Notes under the pieces: model-generated
What the model was told of the DNA's origin: nothing
Databases searched by the model: none
The model's input: only the letters and a program-made list of their open reading frames with translations
Program-made: the position numbers and the translations under genes
In this document: one piece after another, positions 18,707 to 28,662 of the stretch
How positions within the stretch are numbered: the stretch's first letter is position 1
How the letters are laid out: each line of letters begins with the position of its first letter
Assembly (NCBI GenBank): GCA_963727245.1
Contig: CAVSFO010000001.1
Coordinates: 1,045,569 to 1,109,568, forward strand
Source of the DNA: JBKQVT01 sp963727245
GTDB lineage: Bacteria > Planctomycetota > Planctomycetia > Pirellulales > Thermoguttaceae
DNA length: 64,000 nt
Direction: 5' to 3'

Positions 18707-20152
18707 ATGTTTCAGCATTGCAGGGTGTTTCTGTTGGTCGTTCTCGCCGTCGGATCGGCCTTTGGCCGGGCATCAAGGGGCGACGAAACACGCTCGCCGT
18801 GGCCGTCCGCAGATGCGGTGGCCAGGGAACAGGCGAGGCTGGGCCGGGTCTACAACGACGAGATGAGCCGGGCCACCACTCCCGAGCAAAAAACGGCCAT
18901 CGCCGAAAAGCTGCTCAACGCGGGCGATTTTTTCCATCTGAGCGATGCCGGCCGCGTGGTGTTGCTGAGCTGGGCGCGGGACCGGGCCGTGGACGCCGGC
19001 AATGCGGGCGTGGCCATGGCGGTCGTCCGAGTGATCGTCCGCCGTTTTGAGCCCGACGGCCCGACCGATCCCAAAGAGCAAATCCAGCGCGCCAACGCCT
19101 TGTGGAAGGAGGCGGAGGCCGCCGCGGCCGGGAAACGATTGGACCTACAGATTCAGGCCGCGGAGTGGTACCTGCGGGCGCAACCGGCGGCCGCCGGGAA
19201 TGGACGCAAAGCTGGTCGCGGAGCGGCTTGGCATGCTGGCCAAACTGGAGGGGAAACCTAGTCCGCGGCCGGCCAAGGATGCGCTGGCCAAGGCGGAGGC
19301 CAAGGTTCGCCAGACGTTCAAGGACGATCTGGCCAGCGCGGCCAAGCCCAAGGCAAAGGCCGCGTTGGCCGAAAAGTTGCTGAAAGCGGCCGAACGTGCC
19401 GACAACGATGATGCCGCTCGCCTGGCGCTCTTGACGGTGGCGAGAGACCTGGCGATCCAGGCCGGCGATGCCCACGCGGCCATGAAGGCAGTTCGGGCGA
19501 TCGTCCGGCATTTCGAGCCCGATGGATTGACCGATGCGAAAGCGCAATTCGAGCGGGCCAATGCGTTGTGGAAAGAGGCGGAGGCCGCCCGGGCCGGAAA
19601 GCGCTTGCCGCTGCAACTGGAAGCCCAAGAGTTGTATCTTCGCGCCTGGCCGGAGGCGATCGAGGCCGACGAACTTCTCCTCATTGGGGAGCGGCTGGCC
19701 CTGCTGGAAAAGCTCGCAGGCGGCATGCCCTCGGGCTGGGTGAAATTGATCAACCGGACTGCGGGCTTCGAATTCCCCAACGCCTATCTGGACTCGCACC
19801 TCAGCGGCTCGTTGTTTCACTTCGAGCCGGCGGGCGAGTACTACACCATCCGGGAGAAGCAGTCGGGAAGGTACTTGGTGGTGCGGGAAACGCGCGGCGG
19901 CATACGCCCCGTCTGGCGCCGCCCAACAACAACATCGTCAATTATTCCTGGGACTGGTGCGACGCCAAAGACGCCGGCAAAGCCGCGACACGATGGCAAG
20001 TCCGTCGCTCGACCGACGGATTCTGGACCATCGCCGATCCGAAGAGCGGCCATTGCCTGCGGCTGGCCTCCGGCCAGCGCTCTGCGCAGCTCGCCGCGCC
20101 GGAGGAAGACGCCCCGGAGCAACAGTGGCGGCTGGAACCAGCGTCCGAATGA
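18707..20152 (+). CDS. Secreted protein with duplicated helical domain and lectin-like C-terminus, two frame breaks
   Basis: A signal peptide (FLLVVLAVGSAFGRASRG) is followed by two copies of a roughly 120-residue domain. Copy 1 contains RRFEPDGPTDPKEQIQRANA and LWKEAEAAAAGKRLDLQIQA. Copy 2 contains RHFEPDGLTDAKAQFERANA and LWKEAEAARAGKRLPLQLEA. The copies align end to end, which shows that a one-base insertion near 19200 separates AAEWYLRAQPAAAG from MDAKLVAERL. A second break lies near 19905-19925. The C-terminus (HFEPAGEYYTIREKQSGRYL, WQVRRSTDGFWTIADPKSGH and LRLASG) resembles a ricin-type beta-trefoil sugar-binding domain. It is likely an exported carbohydrate-binding protein; the helical repeat family is unknown. 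Confidence 0.65.
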
Positions 20153-20159
20153 GCGGCTG

Positions 20160-20370
20160 CACGGCATTTGCCGGCTCGCTCGGCAGCCGTCACTGACGCC
20201 CGTCACGCCGATCGCCTTGTCGAAGTGCCTATACTCCCGCTCCTCCAACTCCTCGGCAGTCGGGAGTCGAATCTCGTCGTACGCCACGACATCCGCCAGC
20301 CGCACAACCTGCTCAAGGGGCAGAAGCCAGCAGTCCTTTCCGCCCCCGAAATGCGCACGACGACCCTAAA
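20160..20370 (-). pseudogene. Possible gene fragment, unrecognised
   Basis: Between the two plus-strand genes the minus strand reads WLLPLEQVVRLADVVAYDEI, then LPTAEELEEREYRHFDKAIG, with strongly GC-biased third positions as in real genes here. No start codon, stop codon or family is clear, and the 3' side runs into antisense of the lectin domain. It may be a leftover of a deleted gene. Confidence 0.25.
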
Positions 20371-20420
20371 TACCGCATGAACACGCAAGCCTGTGGAGAG
20401 CAGGAGGTCCAGGCGGCAAG

Positions 20421-20510
20421 ATGGGATTCTTCGACAAATTCTCCGAGCCCAAGCCGCCCAGCAAGGACGATTTTGCCCAGATGGTCATGGCGGGCATTCT
20501 GGCGCGCGGC
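20421..20510 (+). pseudogene. 5' fragment of a MGFFDK-type gene
   Basis: The first 30 codons, MGFFDKFSEPKPPSKDDFAQ then MVMAGILARG, look like the conserved N-terminus of a bacterial family that starts MG(L/F)FDK...PSKDDFA. After about codon 33 the translation loses this character and the giant PEP-CTERM gene's 3' end soon follows on the other strand. It is probably truncated by rearrangement. Confidence 0.45.
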
Positions 20511-20726
20511 GTAACCGCGTGGCTGCCTTGCACCGACGTGATCGCCTTCATGGGCAGCCCGGAGGATAAGTCCCGGTTGGCCGCGCCAGTTTTGAGTAAT
20601 GCAACAGAACAGGCGATGTTCCATTTTGTTCCACTTGCTGGTTCCCGGTGGAAAGTGGCTGACAGTCAGGGTCAGCCCGGTGCGGGCGGGATTCGCCGGC
20701 GGGAAACGACTTTTTCGGACGAGGCC

Positions 20727-23700
20727 CTACACCCGCTGCCGCCGCCACACGCAACCCAGCAGTCCGACCGCGGCGGCGCCCAGCAGGGCGAAGGTGGAGG
20801 GTTCGGGGACCACCGTGAGGTCGATGAAGCCCGGGTCTACTGTTGTGGACAACGAATAGATCCTGTTCGAGGGCGCGGCGGGAAGCACGAAATCGCTGAG
20901 CACGGGCGTGCCGAAGTTGCCGCCAATCAGCCGGTAGTCGCCCTCCACCGTCGGATCGACGCCGAAGGTGATGTCGGAGCCGGGCGCGAGGGTCAGGCTA
21001 TTGGTGATGGTCAGCAGATCGCCGCTGCCGCCGGGCGTGGTCAAATCGAAGTTGAGCGTCAGGTTCGAGGCGGTGGTCAAGCTGCCGATCAGCAACTGTC
21101 CAACCGAGCCGATGCCGCCGGGGGCGATCACCGAGGCAAGAGAGCCCGCCTGCACGCCGCCGGAGATCGAGCCGCCGCCGGCGCCGCTGGCCAGGGTGCC
21201 GCCGCTCAAGGTGACGTTGCCGCTGCCGGTGGCGGAGCCGTTGCTGCCGTTGGCGGCCACCAGCGTGCCGTCGTCGACGTTCGTGCCGCCGCTGTAGAGG
21301 TTCGAGCCGGCCAGGATCAGAACTCCGGCGGCCGTTTTGGTCAGACTGCCGCTGCCGCTGATCGTGCCGGTGAAGCTCTGGGCGTTCGGGTTGGCAAATG
21401 TCAGGCAGGCGTTGTTGGTGATACTGCCGGCCACGGAGCCGTTATTGTTCAGTCCGTCGCCCAGTTGCAGCGTGCCGCCGCTGATGGTCGTGCCGCCGCT
21501 GTAGGCGCTGCTGGCGGAGAGGATCAACGCGCCGCCGCCGGTTAGGGTCACCGTCATGCCCGGGCGGGCCTCGCTGATCGGCGCGGAATCGATCAAGCTG
21601 CTCCCGGTGGCGGCGCTAACGCTCAGGTTGCTCCCGAGAATGATCGGCACAGCGATGGTGTGGCTTCCGCCGCTGTTGCTAATCGCCGCCGAGCCGGCCG
21701 TATTCGAAAAGGTCAACGTGCTCGCGCCCGACGGGCTGATCACGTAGCTGGCCCCGCCGCTGGTGTTGAAGCCGAGGCTTGCCAGGCTGAAGCTCACGTC
21801 CAGGGTCACTGTGGCCGTGCCGCTGGTCAGGACCGTCCCGAAGACAGCAGTATCCTGAGGGACCCCGGGCACGATGCCACCCATCCAATGGGCGGCCACG
21901 CTCCATGTCCCGCCGCCGTTGGTCGTCCATTGCCCATTGATCGGGGACGTCACCAGTCGGATCTCGCCGAGCGTGTAGAGGGTGGACGCGTCCCAAACAT
22001 AGCGAGTGGGCAGGTCACTGACGATCTGGCCGAACTGTCCGTTGGGGCTGACGCCCGTCCAATTGAACAATTGGAAGGCATCCCCCACCAGGCTGCTTGG
22101 CTGGATGCCCGGTCCCACGCCCAGTTCCAGAGTACCGCCAAGCGAGACGGATATGCCCGGAGCGAACGAGATCGTCGAACCCCACGTCGGCCCATCGAAC
22201 AAGACTTGAAGCGTGCCGCCACTGGCGACGGTCATTGCACTGTTGACGGTGATCGGGATGGGCGTTGGGCCGGAATAGTCGTGTACGACCAACAACGGGT
22301 TGGCGGCGTTCAGGTTCAGCCCCTGGATTGTGCCGTCGGCGTCAATCGCGTTGACGAGGCTTGCGCCGTAGCCGTAGAACGTGCCGCCTTGGTTAGGATC
22401 GGTTGCACCGCGGAGGTCGGCGCCGTTCAGGTTGGCCCCGGATAGCGTCGCGCCGCTGAAGTATGCGTTCTGGAGGTTGGCGTTGCTGAAGTTGGCGTTG
22501 CTCAGCGTCGCGTACCAAAACGTGGCGCCGGCCAGACCCTGTCCGGCAAGGTTCCAGGCGGTCAGGTTGTTGTACCCAAGGCCGATGCCCTGGAGGTTGG
22601 AGGCCGAGTAGCTGGCGGTGCTGTAGAGCTGGGAGGAGGTGAGGTTCGTGTTCCCAAAGTCGGCCCCGCCGACTCTGGCACCGGCAAAGTTGGCGTTGGT
22701 CAGCGTCGCGGCAAAAAATCGGGCATCGGTCAGGTTCTGTCCGGCGAAGTTCCAGCCCGTCAGGTTGTCGCACTCAAGGCTGATGCCCTGGAGGTTCGCG
22801 GCCGGGTAGCTGGCAGTGCTGTAGAGCTGGGACGACGTCAGGGACGTGTAACCAAGGTCGGTCCAGGCCACGGTGGCGCCGGCGAGGTTTGCGTTGGTCA
22901 GCGTCGCGAAAAAAAAGCTGGCGTTGGTCAGATCCTGTCCGGCGAAGTTCCAACCACTCAGGTCGCAGAAACCGAGGCTGATGCCGTGCAGGTCCTTCGC
23001 CTGATAACTGGCGGTGCTGTAAAGCTGACCGGCGGTAAGGTTCGAGCGGTCAAAAGTCCCTCCCGTAATCGTCGCCCCCGTGAAGTTTGCGCCAGTCAGG
23101 GTGCTGAGCAACCAGTCCGTCCCCGTGAGGTTTGCGCCACCGAGGTTGGCGTTGGTCGACGTCGAGCTATAAGCGCAGGCCCCGGTCAGATTCTGTCCAG
23201 AAAGGTTCCAGCCGGTCAGGTCGTTGCATTCAAGGCCGATGCCATGGAGGTCCTTGGCCTGGTAGCTTGCGGTGCTGTAGAGCTGGGAGGACGTCAGGGA
23301 CGTGCCACCAAAGTCCACTCCAGCCACGGTGGCGTTGCTGAAGTCGGCATTCGTTACCGTCGAGCACTCAATGAGGGCACCCGCCAGGTTCTGTCCGGCG
23401 AGGTCCCAGCCGCTCAGATCGCTGCCATTAAGCCCGACGCCGTGGAGGTCCTTGGCCTGGTAGCTGGCGGTGCTATAGAGCTGGGACGACGTTAGGGACG
23501 TGTAGCCAAAGTCGGCCCCAGCGACGGTGGCGTTGCTGAAGTTGGCGTTGGTCAACGTCGACTGCTCAAGGAAGGCGCCGGCGAGGCTGGCGTTGGTGAG
23601 GTTGGCATTTGTGAACGTCGAGAAATAGGCGGAGGCGCCGGTCAGGTTGGCGTTGGTCAGGTCCGCGTTGGTCAGGTCCGCATTGGCCAATGTCGCGCAA

Positions 23701-23978
23701 ACAAGATCGGCGCCAACCAGGTAAGCCGTGGTGAGGCTCAGGCCAGAAAGGTCGGTGTCCGGCACCGCGCTGACGCCGTAGCCGCCGGGGCATAGGGTGG
23801 TCGATTGATACACGCCCAGCGCGGGGTCGCCGGGATTCACCCACGCCCACTGATAGATGTCGGCCCACGCCGCCGCCGAAGACAAGAGCAGGAGCAACGC
23901 ACCAGCAACGCCCATTGCCCTCCCGACAGACGGCCGACGAGCGGAAGAATAACTAGAATGGAGCCTGGTTCCCGACAT
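20727..23978 (-). CDS. Giant PEP-CTERM protein with pentapeptide repeats and autotransporter-type beta repeats
   Basis: 1083 residues. The signal peptide ends AWA. Residues about 75-530 are pentapeptide-like (ANADLTNADLTNANLTGA), interrupted by five copies of a spacer of about 65 residues centred on SSQLYSTASYQAKDLHGIGL. Then come beta-strand passenger repeats (SAYSGGTTISGGTLQLGD and SNLYSGGTNVDDGTLVAANG) as in PATR-type autotransporter-associated proteins. The end is VVPEPSTFALLGAAAVGLLG then a CVWRRQR basic tail, a PEP-CTERM sorting signal recognised by exosortase. It should be exported and anchored or released at the outer envelope. No exosortase gene is in the window. The codon repetition of the spacers makes the region prone to recombination. 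Confidence 0.9.
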   Translation of the reverse strand: MSGTRLHSSYSSARRPSVGRAMGVAGALLLLLSSAAAWADIYQWAWVNPGDPALGVYQSTTLCPGGYGVSAVPDTDLSGLSLTTAYLVGADLVCATLANADLTNADLTNANLTGASAYFSTFTNANLTNASLAGAFLEQSTLTNANFSNATVAGADFGYTSLTSSQLYSTASYQAKDLHGVGLNGSDLSGWDLAGQNLAGALIECSTVTNADFSNATVAGVDFGGTSLTSSQLYSTASYQAKDLHGIGLECNDLTGWNLSGQNLTGACAYSSTSTNANLGGANLTGTDWLLSTLTGANFTGATITGGTFDRSNLTAGQLYSTASYQAKDLHGISLGFCDLSGWNFAGQDLTNASFFFATLTNANLAGATVAWTDLGYTSLTSSQLYSTASYPAANLQGISLECDNLTGWNFAGQNLTDARFFAATLTNANFAGARVGGADFGNTNLTSSQLYSTASYSASNLQGIGLGYNNLTAWNLAGQGLAGATFWYATLSNANFSNANLQNAYFSGATLSGANLNGADLRGATDPNQGGTFYGYGASLVNAIDADGTIQGLNLNAANPLLVVHDYSGPTPIPITVNSAMTVASGGTLQVLFDGPTWGSTISFAPGISVSLGGTLELGVGPGIQPSSLVGDAFQLFNWTGVSPNGQFGQIVSDLPTRYVWDASTLYTLGEIRLVTSPINGQWTTNGGGTWSVAAHWMGGIVPGVPQDTAVFGTVLTSGTATVTLDVSFSLASLGFNTSGGASYVISPSGASTLTFSNTAGSAAISNSGGSHTIAVPIILGSNLSVSAATGSSLIDSAPISEARPGMTVTLTGGGALILSASSAYSGGTTISGGTLQLGDGLNNNGSVAGSITNNACLTFANPNAQSFTGTISGSGSLTKTAAGVLILAGSNLYSGGTNVDDGTLVAANGSNGSATGSGNVTLSGGTLASGAGGGSISGGVQAGSLASVIAPGGIGSVGQLLIGSLTTASNLTLNFDLTTPGGSGDLLTITNSLTLAPGSDITFGVDPTVEGDYRLIGGNFGTPVLSDFVLPAAPSNRIYSLSTTVDPGFIDLTVVPEPSTFALLGAAAVGLLGCVWRRQRV

Positions 23979-24406
23979 CGGCGATTCTCCGAACGCAATG
24001 TAGACCGCCTCATCTCTCGTAGCCCGGCGGATCGCTGGAAAATTTCCGCCACGCAGCAGTGGGCGGGATGGGCTCCGGCAGCCGAGCCAAGGTCAAGATG
24101 AGAGCGCACGCAACAGCCCGGCGGGTTACGGACACCCGCCGCGCCCTCTGTTACGAAACCAAACGCTGCCTCCGGGCAGATTGCCCCGCGTTTTCCAAAG
24201 AATCGAGATTACCCCCCAATTTACCAGGGGGCTGCAAGGCTGTCAAGCAACTTGTGCCCAACGGGGGGTATATCACCCTATGCCGACATGATTCGCCGGC
24301 AGCGGCGAGGCTGAATTGGCCGCCAACATTCCAAAGCCGAGCCTTGGCCGCCAGCCCGGGCTGCTCGGCCTGGCGAAATGCTTCTGGGACCGTTGCCATA
24401 CGCCGA
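23979..24406. other. Intergenic stretch upstream of the PEP-CTERM gene
   Basis: About 430 bases between the 5' end of the PEP-CTERM gene and the 3' end of ppk2, both minus strand. It is expected to hold the PEP-CTERM promoter. No gene, hairpin terminator or RNA was recognised with confidence. Confidence 0.4.
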
Positions 24407-25381
24407 CTAACTCTGTTCGACGCTCTCTTCGGCGATCTCTCCCTGCGATGCGCCGTCTGGCGGCAAGTCGGCATCCTTCACCGCCTCCGCCTCGTTCTTC
24501 GCTTCCTTGCCCTTCTTGTTCTTGCCTTTCTTGCCATTGTCCCGGGTCTCTTCCTCCAATTCCGCCTGGTGGTACTTTCGCTTGACTTCTTCGATGTCCA
24601 CGGTCGGCTCGGGAAAACTCATCCCCTGCGATTCCAGGGTTTCCGCCACGATGCGAGAAACGGCCAGGTTGCGGAACCATTTGTGGTTGGCCGGTATCAC
24701 AAACCACGGCGCATGCTTCGTGCTGGTCTCGCCCAGCGCGTCCTCGTAAGCCTTCGTGTACTCGTCCCAGAACTCGCGCTCCGCGTAGTCCGATTCGCTG
24801 ATCTTCCAGTGACGCGCGGGATCGTCGATCCGCTGCTTGAAGCGGCGCAGTTGCTCGTCCGCGCTGATGTGCAAAAAGAATTTGAGAATCAGCGTGCCGT
24901 TATCGACCAGATTCTTTTCGAACTCATTGATCAGGTCGAATCGCTTCGACCAGACCTCTTTCGGAACCAGGTCGTGTACGCGAACGATGAGCACGTCCTC
25001 ATAGTGCGAACGGTTGAAAATGACCACTTCACCCTTGCCGGGCGTCTGGCGGTGGATGCGCCAGAGGAAATCGCGGGCAGCCTCCTCCTTGGAAGGCGCC
25101 TTGAAACCGTGGACGCGGGTGCCTTGGGGATTCATGTTGCCCAAGACGTGGTTGATGGTGCCATCCTTGCCCGCCGCGTCGAGCGCTTGCAGACAGATCA
25201 ACAGCGAACGCTTGTTCTCGGCGTAGAGCAGGTATTGCAGTTCGCGGAGCTTCCGCGTGTACTTGTCCAATTGGTCCTGGGCCGAGGCCTTGTTCTCGTG
25301 CTTTGCCGTGAAGTTGGGGTCGATCTCGCCGAGCTTGACCTTGCTTCCCGATTTAATCCGCAGTAGTTCGCTGTAGTCCAT
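24407..25381 (-). CDS. ppk2: Polyphosphate kinase 2 family phosphotransferase
   Basis: 324 residues from ATG 25381 (AGGGAGA upstream). PPK2 signatures are LLICLQALDAAGKDGTINHV (Walker A, DAAGKDG), NPQGTRVHGFKAPSKEEAAR, FLWRIHRQTPGKGEVVIFNR, SHYEDVLIVRVHDLVP (the lid/Walker B region) and DPARHWKISESDYAEREFWD. It transfers phosphate between polyphosphate and nucleotides (ADP/GDP or AMP/ADP, class not determinable by eye). The C-terminal 50 residues are a charged extension rich in Glu/Lys (NGKKGKNKKGKEAKNEAE) not typical of the core family. It is monocistronic. A longer start at 25444 lacks a ribosome-binding site. Confidence 0.93.
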   Translation of the reverse strand: MDYSELLRIKSGSKVKLGEIDPNFTAKHENKASAQDQLDKYTRKLRELQYLLYAENKRSLLICLQALDAAGKDGTINHVLGNMNPQGTRVHGFKAPSKEEAARDFLWRIHRQTPGKGEVVIFNRSHYEDVLIVRVHDLVPKEVWSKRFDLINEFEKNLVDNGTLILKFFLHISADEQLRRFKQRIDDPARHWKISESDYAEREFWDEYTKAYEDALGETSTKHAPWFVIPANHKWFRNLAVSRIVAETLESQGMSFPEPTVDIEEVKRKYHQAELEEETRDNGKKGKNKKGKEAKNEAEAVKDADLPPDGASQGEIAEESVEQS

Positions 25382-25511
25382 CGCTAGTCTCCCTGAAGTG
25401 GTCGTCGCCGGATATGTCCAATCGCCGATATCGAAACTCCCCATTGCGGGAAGCGACGGGATTTGGGGGGGGAGCCGCCAATTATATCGCTTGGGTCGTT
25501 GACTTCAAGAC

Positions 25512-25566
25512 GTAGGTCGGGTCGAGGGGCGCCGTGCGCAGGCGTGGTGCCCCTCGACCCACCCTA
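25512..25566. repeat. Palindromic intergenic repeat (REP-like)
   Basis: GTAGGTCGGGTCGAGGGGCG...GGTGCCCCTCGACCCACCCTAC: arms GGGTCGAGGGGCGCC and GGTGCCCCTCGACCC pair with one mismatch around a 12-base loop. It is an isolated hairpin in the ppk2/transketolase spacer with no T-run. Confidence 0.7.
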
Positions 25567-25584
25567 CTCTTCACAGCGAGAAAA

Positions 25585-25635
25585 GCCCCCCGTTTGCAAC
25601 GGGGGGGCGGGGCAAATGGTGCCTGTCACCTTTTT
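25585..25635. repeat. GC hairpin and half copy of the GGTGCCTGTCCCC repeat
   Basis: CCCCCCGTT-tgc-AACGGGGGG is a perfect 9-bp hairpin. Fifteen bases on, GGTGCCTGTCACCTTTTT matches 17 of 18 positions of the repeat arm that forms the 221-bp palindrome at 37303-37523. It is therefore an orphan half-site of the same family. Confidence 0.65.
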
Positions 25636-25831
25636 CCCTCCAGCAGTTCACGGTTTAAGACCCAGTCGTGCGGAGGAATTCCACCCGATCGGCTCCCCTG
25701 CAAGAAGAGCGCTCGGGACGGCTCACTTCGGGACGGTCTTGGGCACGACCCCGTGCAAAATCTCGCCTTGACGCCATATCCCCCATTGGCTAGGATTCGG
25801 CGTCAAATGGTATCCGGGACCATTATCGCGT

Positions 25832-26656
25832 GTGACCGTGCAGCATAATCTCGATGAGTCACGAGAAGACCTCGGCACGATTGCGGCGAAGCTGCGGCAA
25901 TGGATCATCGAGCAGTCGTTTGCGTCCCGCGTGGGGCACATCGGGTCGGCCTTGAGCGTCGTCGACGTGATGGCGGTTCTGTGGGGCGAGGTGATGCGCC
26001 AGCCCGGCACGAAGCATCCGGATCGAGATCGCTTCATCCTCAGCAAAGGCCACGCGGCGCTGGCGCTGTATCGCGCCATGCGGTGGAAGGGCTTGCTCGA
26101 CGAGGAGACGTTCCAGGGCTATTGTCGCGATGGCTCCCTGCTGGGAGTCCATCCCGAAGCGTCGCTTCCCGGGATCGACGCCTCGACCGGTTCCCTTGGG
26201 CAAGGGCTTTCCTTGGGATGTGGAATGGCCTATGGCCTCCGTTTGCGAGGCAGTCCGGGCCGCGTCTTCGCTCTGGTGAGCGATGCCGAATGCAATGAAG
26301 GGCAGTTGTGGGAAGCCGTGATGTTCGCGGCTCAGCACCGCTTGACCAACCTGATCGTGGTGGTCGATCTCAATGGCCTGCAAGCGCTGGGTTCCACCAG
26401 GGCGATTCTGGATTTGGAGCCTCTGGGCGAGAAGTGGCAGGCGTTCGGATGGGAGTGCCGGGAGGTGGACGGCCACGACCTGCAGGGCTCGCCTCGGCGT
26501 TGAACGCTCCGGTCGGCGATCGGCCGCGCAGTCGTCCTCGCCCGCACCATCCTGGGCAGAGGCGTTTCTTTCATGGAAGGCCGCTTTGAATGGCACTACC
26601 GTCCCTTGGATGACGCCCTCTACAGCAGGGCGCTCGGCGAATTGAAGGTGGCCTGA
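25832..26656 (+). CDS. Transketolase N-terminal (TPP-binding) subunit, locally frameshifted
   Basis: About 274 residues. Features are KLRQWIIEQSFASRVGHIGS, ALSVVDVMAVLWGEVM, DRFILSKGHAALALYRAM and GSLGQGLSLGCGMAYGLRL. The thiamine diphosphate/Mg motif is VFALVSDAECNEGQLWEAV. The frame is lost at 26488-26503 (TGA), continues as LASALNAPVGDRPR in another frame, and returns to the first frame for VVLARTILGRGVSFMEGRFE. Two compensating one-base changes within 60 bases explain this. The stop TGA overlaps the ATG of the C-terminal subunit by one base. Two-subunit transketolases in surface-sugar clusters transfer two-carbon units onto or from modified sugars. Confidence 0.85.
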
Positions 26657-27592
26657 TGCGAACCGCGTTGATCGAAACGCTCGTCGATCTGGCGCGAGTG
26701 GACGATCGCATCATGCTGCTGACCGCCGACCTTGGCTGGAACGTGGTCGAACCGTTCGCCCAGGCGTACCCCGAGCGGTTCGTCAACGTGGGAGTCGCCG
26801 AACAGAATATGCTGGGGATCGCCACCGGGTTGGCGCTGGTCGGATTTGTCCCCTACGTCTACTCGATTGCCACGTTCAGTTCGATGCGGTGTTACGAGCA
26901 GATTCGGAACGGCCCGGTGTTGCACCGCTTGCCGGTGCGCATCATCGGGATTGGCGGCGGCTACGCCTACGGCCATGCCGGCCCGACCCACCATGCGCTG
27001 GAAGACCTGGCTTTGACCCGCACGCAACCTGGATTGAGGGTGATTGTGCCGGCGGACCGGAGCCAACTGCAAAGTGCGTTGGCGGCGTTGCAGGACGTCC
27101 CCGGCCCCGCCTATCTTCGCATCGCCAAGGCGAATGTGCCGGCGGTCGCAGGCTTGCAGGGGCGTTTTGCCTGGGACACTCCCGAGTTGGTTCGGCCGGG
27201 CCGGGACCTGCTTTTGCTCTGTACCGGTGAAATGGCGCAGCCCGACCCTCGAGGCGGCAGACCTGCTTTTCTCCCAAGGACTCACGCCCGCGGTGGCCAT
27301 CCTCGCGCACCTGAGTTTTCGACCGAGCCGGGCGCTAACCAGCCTGTGTTCCCGGTTCAAAACCGTGATTTCCGTGGAAGAGGCCTTTGTCACCGGCGGC
27401 TTGGGGTCCCTGATCGCCGAGACGATTGCCGAAGGCGGTCTGCGCAGCCGGTTGGTGCGTTGTGGAGTCAGCGCCGATTTTGCGGAGTACTCTGGGAGCA
27501 GCGAATACTTGCGAAGCCAAAGCGGGCTAACGGCCGCCGGCCTGGCCCGGCGCATCGGCGAGGAATTTCGCCGCAGGAGGATGGCCGCGTGA
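26656..27592 (+). CDS. Transketolase C-terminal (pyrimidine-binding) subunit, frameshifted
   Basis: About 311 residues. LLTADLGWNVVEPFAQAYPE, then RFVNVGVAEQNMLGIATGLA (the conserved glutamate that activates thiamine diphosphate), AYGHAGPTHHALEDLALTRT and PGLRVIVPADRSQLQSAL. After about 27235 the C-terminal domain (LFSQGLTPAVAILAHLSFRP and ISVEEAFVTGGLGSLIAETI) is in the next frame, so one base is shifted near 27237. It forms the active enzyme with the preceding subunit. The next gene's GTG start overlaps this stop (GTGA). Confidence 0.85.
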
Positions 27593-28662
27593 TCTCTCCC
27601 GCTCCATCTCGGCGTCGCGTCCTGTCGGCGGTCATCGCCTGCTACGGCGATGCGCCCGCCGTCCCGGTCATGTATGAGCGGTTGCGGGCCGTGTTCCAGA
27701 AACTCGGCGTCGACTACGAGATCATTTTCGTCAATGACGGCAGCCCCGACAACGCCCGAGAAGTCCTGGCCGAGCTGGCCGCTCGCGATCCCTGCGTCGT
27801 CGTCGTGAATCACAGCCGGAACTTCGGATCGCAAGCGGCGTTCACCAGCGGGATGCGAATCAGCACCGGAGACGCCGTGATCCTGCTCGACGGCGATCTG
27901 CAGGATCCGCCGGAGCTGATCGCAGACTTCCACCGCGCCTGGCTGGAGGGGAACAACATCGTCTACGGGGTCCGCGTCCGCCGCGAAACCAGCCTGGCGA
28001 TGAGCTTTACCTATAAGCTGTTCTACCGTCTGTTCCGGGCAGCCGCCTATGTCCGAGTGCCCCTGGATGCGGGCGATTTCTCCCTGCTCGACCGGCGCGT
28101 CGTGGACGTGCTCAACCAGATGCCGGAGAACGGCCGCTTTCTGCGCGGCCTGCGGGCATGGATCGGGTTTCGTCAGACCGGCATCCCCTACGTGCGGCCG
28201 GAACGGATGTTCGGCCGCACGACCAACAGCCTCTTAAGAAATCTGGGATGGGCACGACGAGCGATCGTCTCGTTCTCTTATCTGCCTCTGGACCTGATCG
28301 CTTGGGCCGGGTTCCTCACCGTCGGCGGTTCGATCCTGGGGATTGTGGCCCAGGTCATCCTGCGGATTGTCTTTCCGCAGAGCGCTCCCAGCGGTTTCAG
28401 CACGCTCATCGTGCTCATTCTCTTCCTGGGCGGGCTGCAAATCCTCTCGATCAGCGTCATCGGCTCGTACTTGGCCCACATTTACGACGAAGTGAAACGC
28501 CGGCCGAGCTATATCGTCGAAAGTATTCTCAACCGCCGGTCAGCCGAGGGCGCCCATGGCGTGGGCCCGCACTTCATCGAGGCAGCGGGCTCGGCGCGAG
28601 CGGCGCTTCGCGCCCAGGAATTGCCGTCCGTTGCCGGGCTTTCTGGGGAGGCCCGCCCATGA
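27589..28662 (+). CDS. GT2 family glycosyltransferase, polyprenyl-phosphate type (ArnC/DPM1-like)
   Basis: 357 residues from GTG 27589, which has AGGAGG upstream. The GT-A core has VDYEIIFVNDGSPDNAREVL, NHSRNFGSQAAFTSGMR and VILLDGDLQDPPELI, with the metal-binding DGDLQDP of polyprenol-phosphate sugar transferases. Two C-terminal membrane helices follow (YLPLDLIAWAGFLTVGGSIL and FSTLIVLILFLGGLQILSIS). It should attach a sugar from a nucleotide donor to undecaprenyl phosphate at the inner membrane, supplying the flippase/transfer steps of surface glycan decoration. The tail after RRPSYIVES is variable. It overlaps both neighbours (GTGA and ATGA). Confidence 0.9.
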   Translation: MISPAPSRRRVLSAVIACYGDAPAVPVMYERLRAVFQKLGVDYEIIFVNDGSPDNAREVLAELAARDPCVVVVNHSRNFGSQAAFTSGMRISTGDAVILLDGDLQDPPELIADFHRAWLEGNNIVYGVRVRRETSLAMSFTYKLFYRLFRAAAYVRVPLDAGDFSLLDRRVVDVLNQMPENGRFLRGLRAWIGFRQTGIPYVRPERMFGRTTNSLLRNLGWARRAIVSFSYLPLDLIAWAGFLTVGGSILGIVAQVILRIVFPQSAPSGFSTLIVLILFLGGLQILSISVIGSYLAHIYDEVKRRPSYIVESILNRRSAEGAHGVGPHFIEAAGSARAALRAQELPSVAGLSGEARP

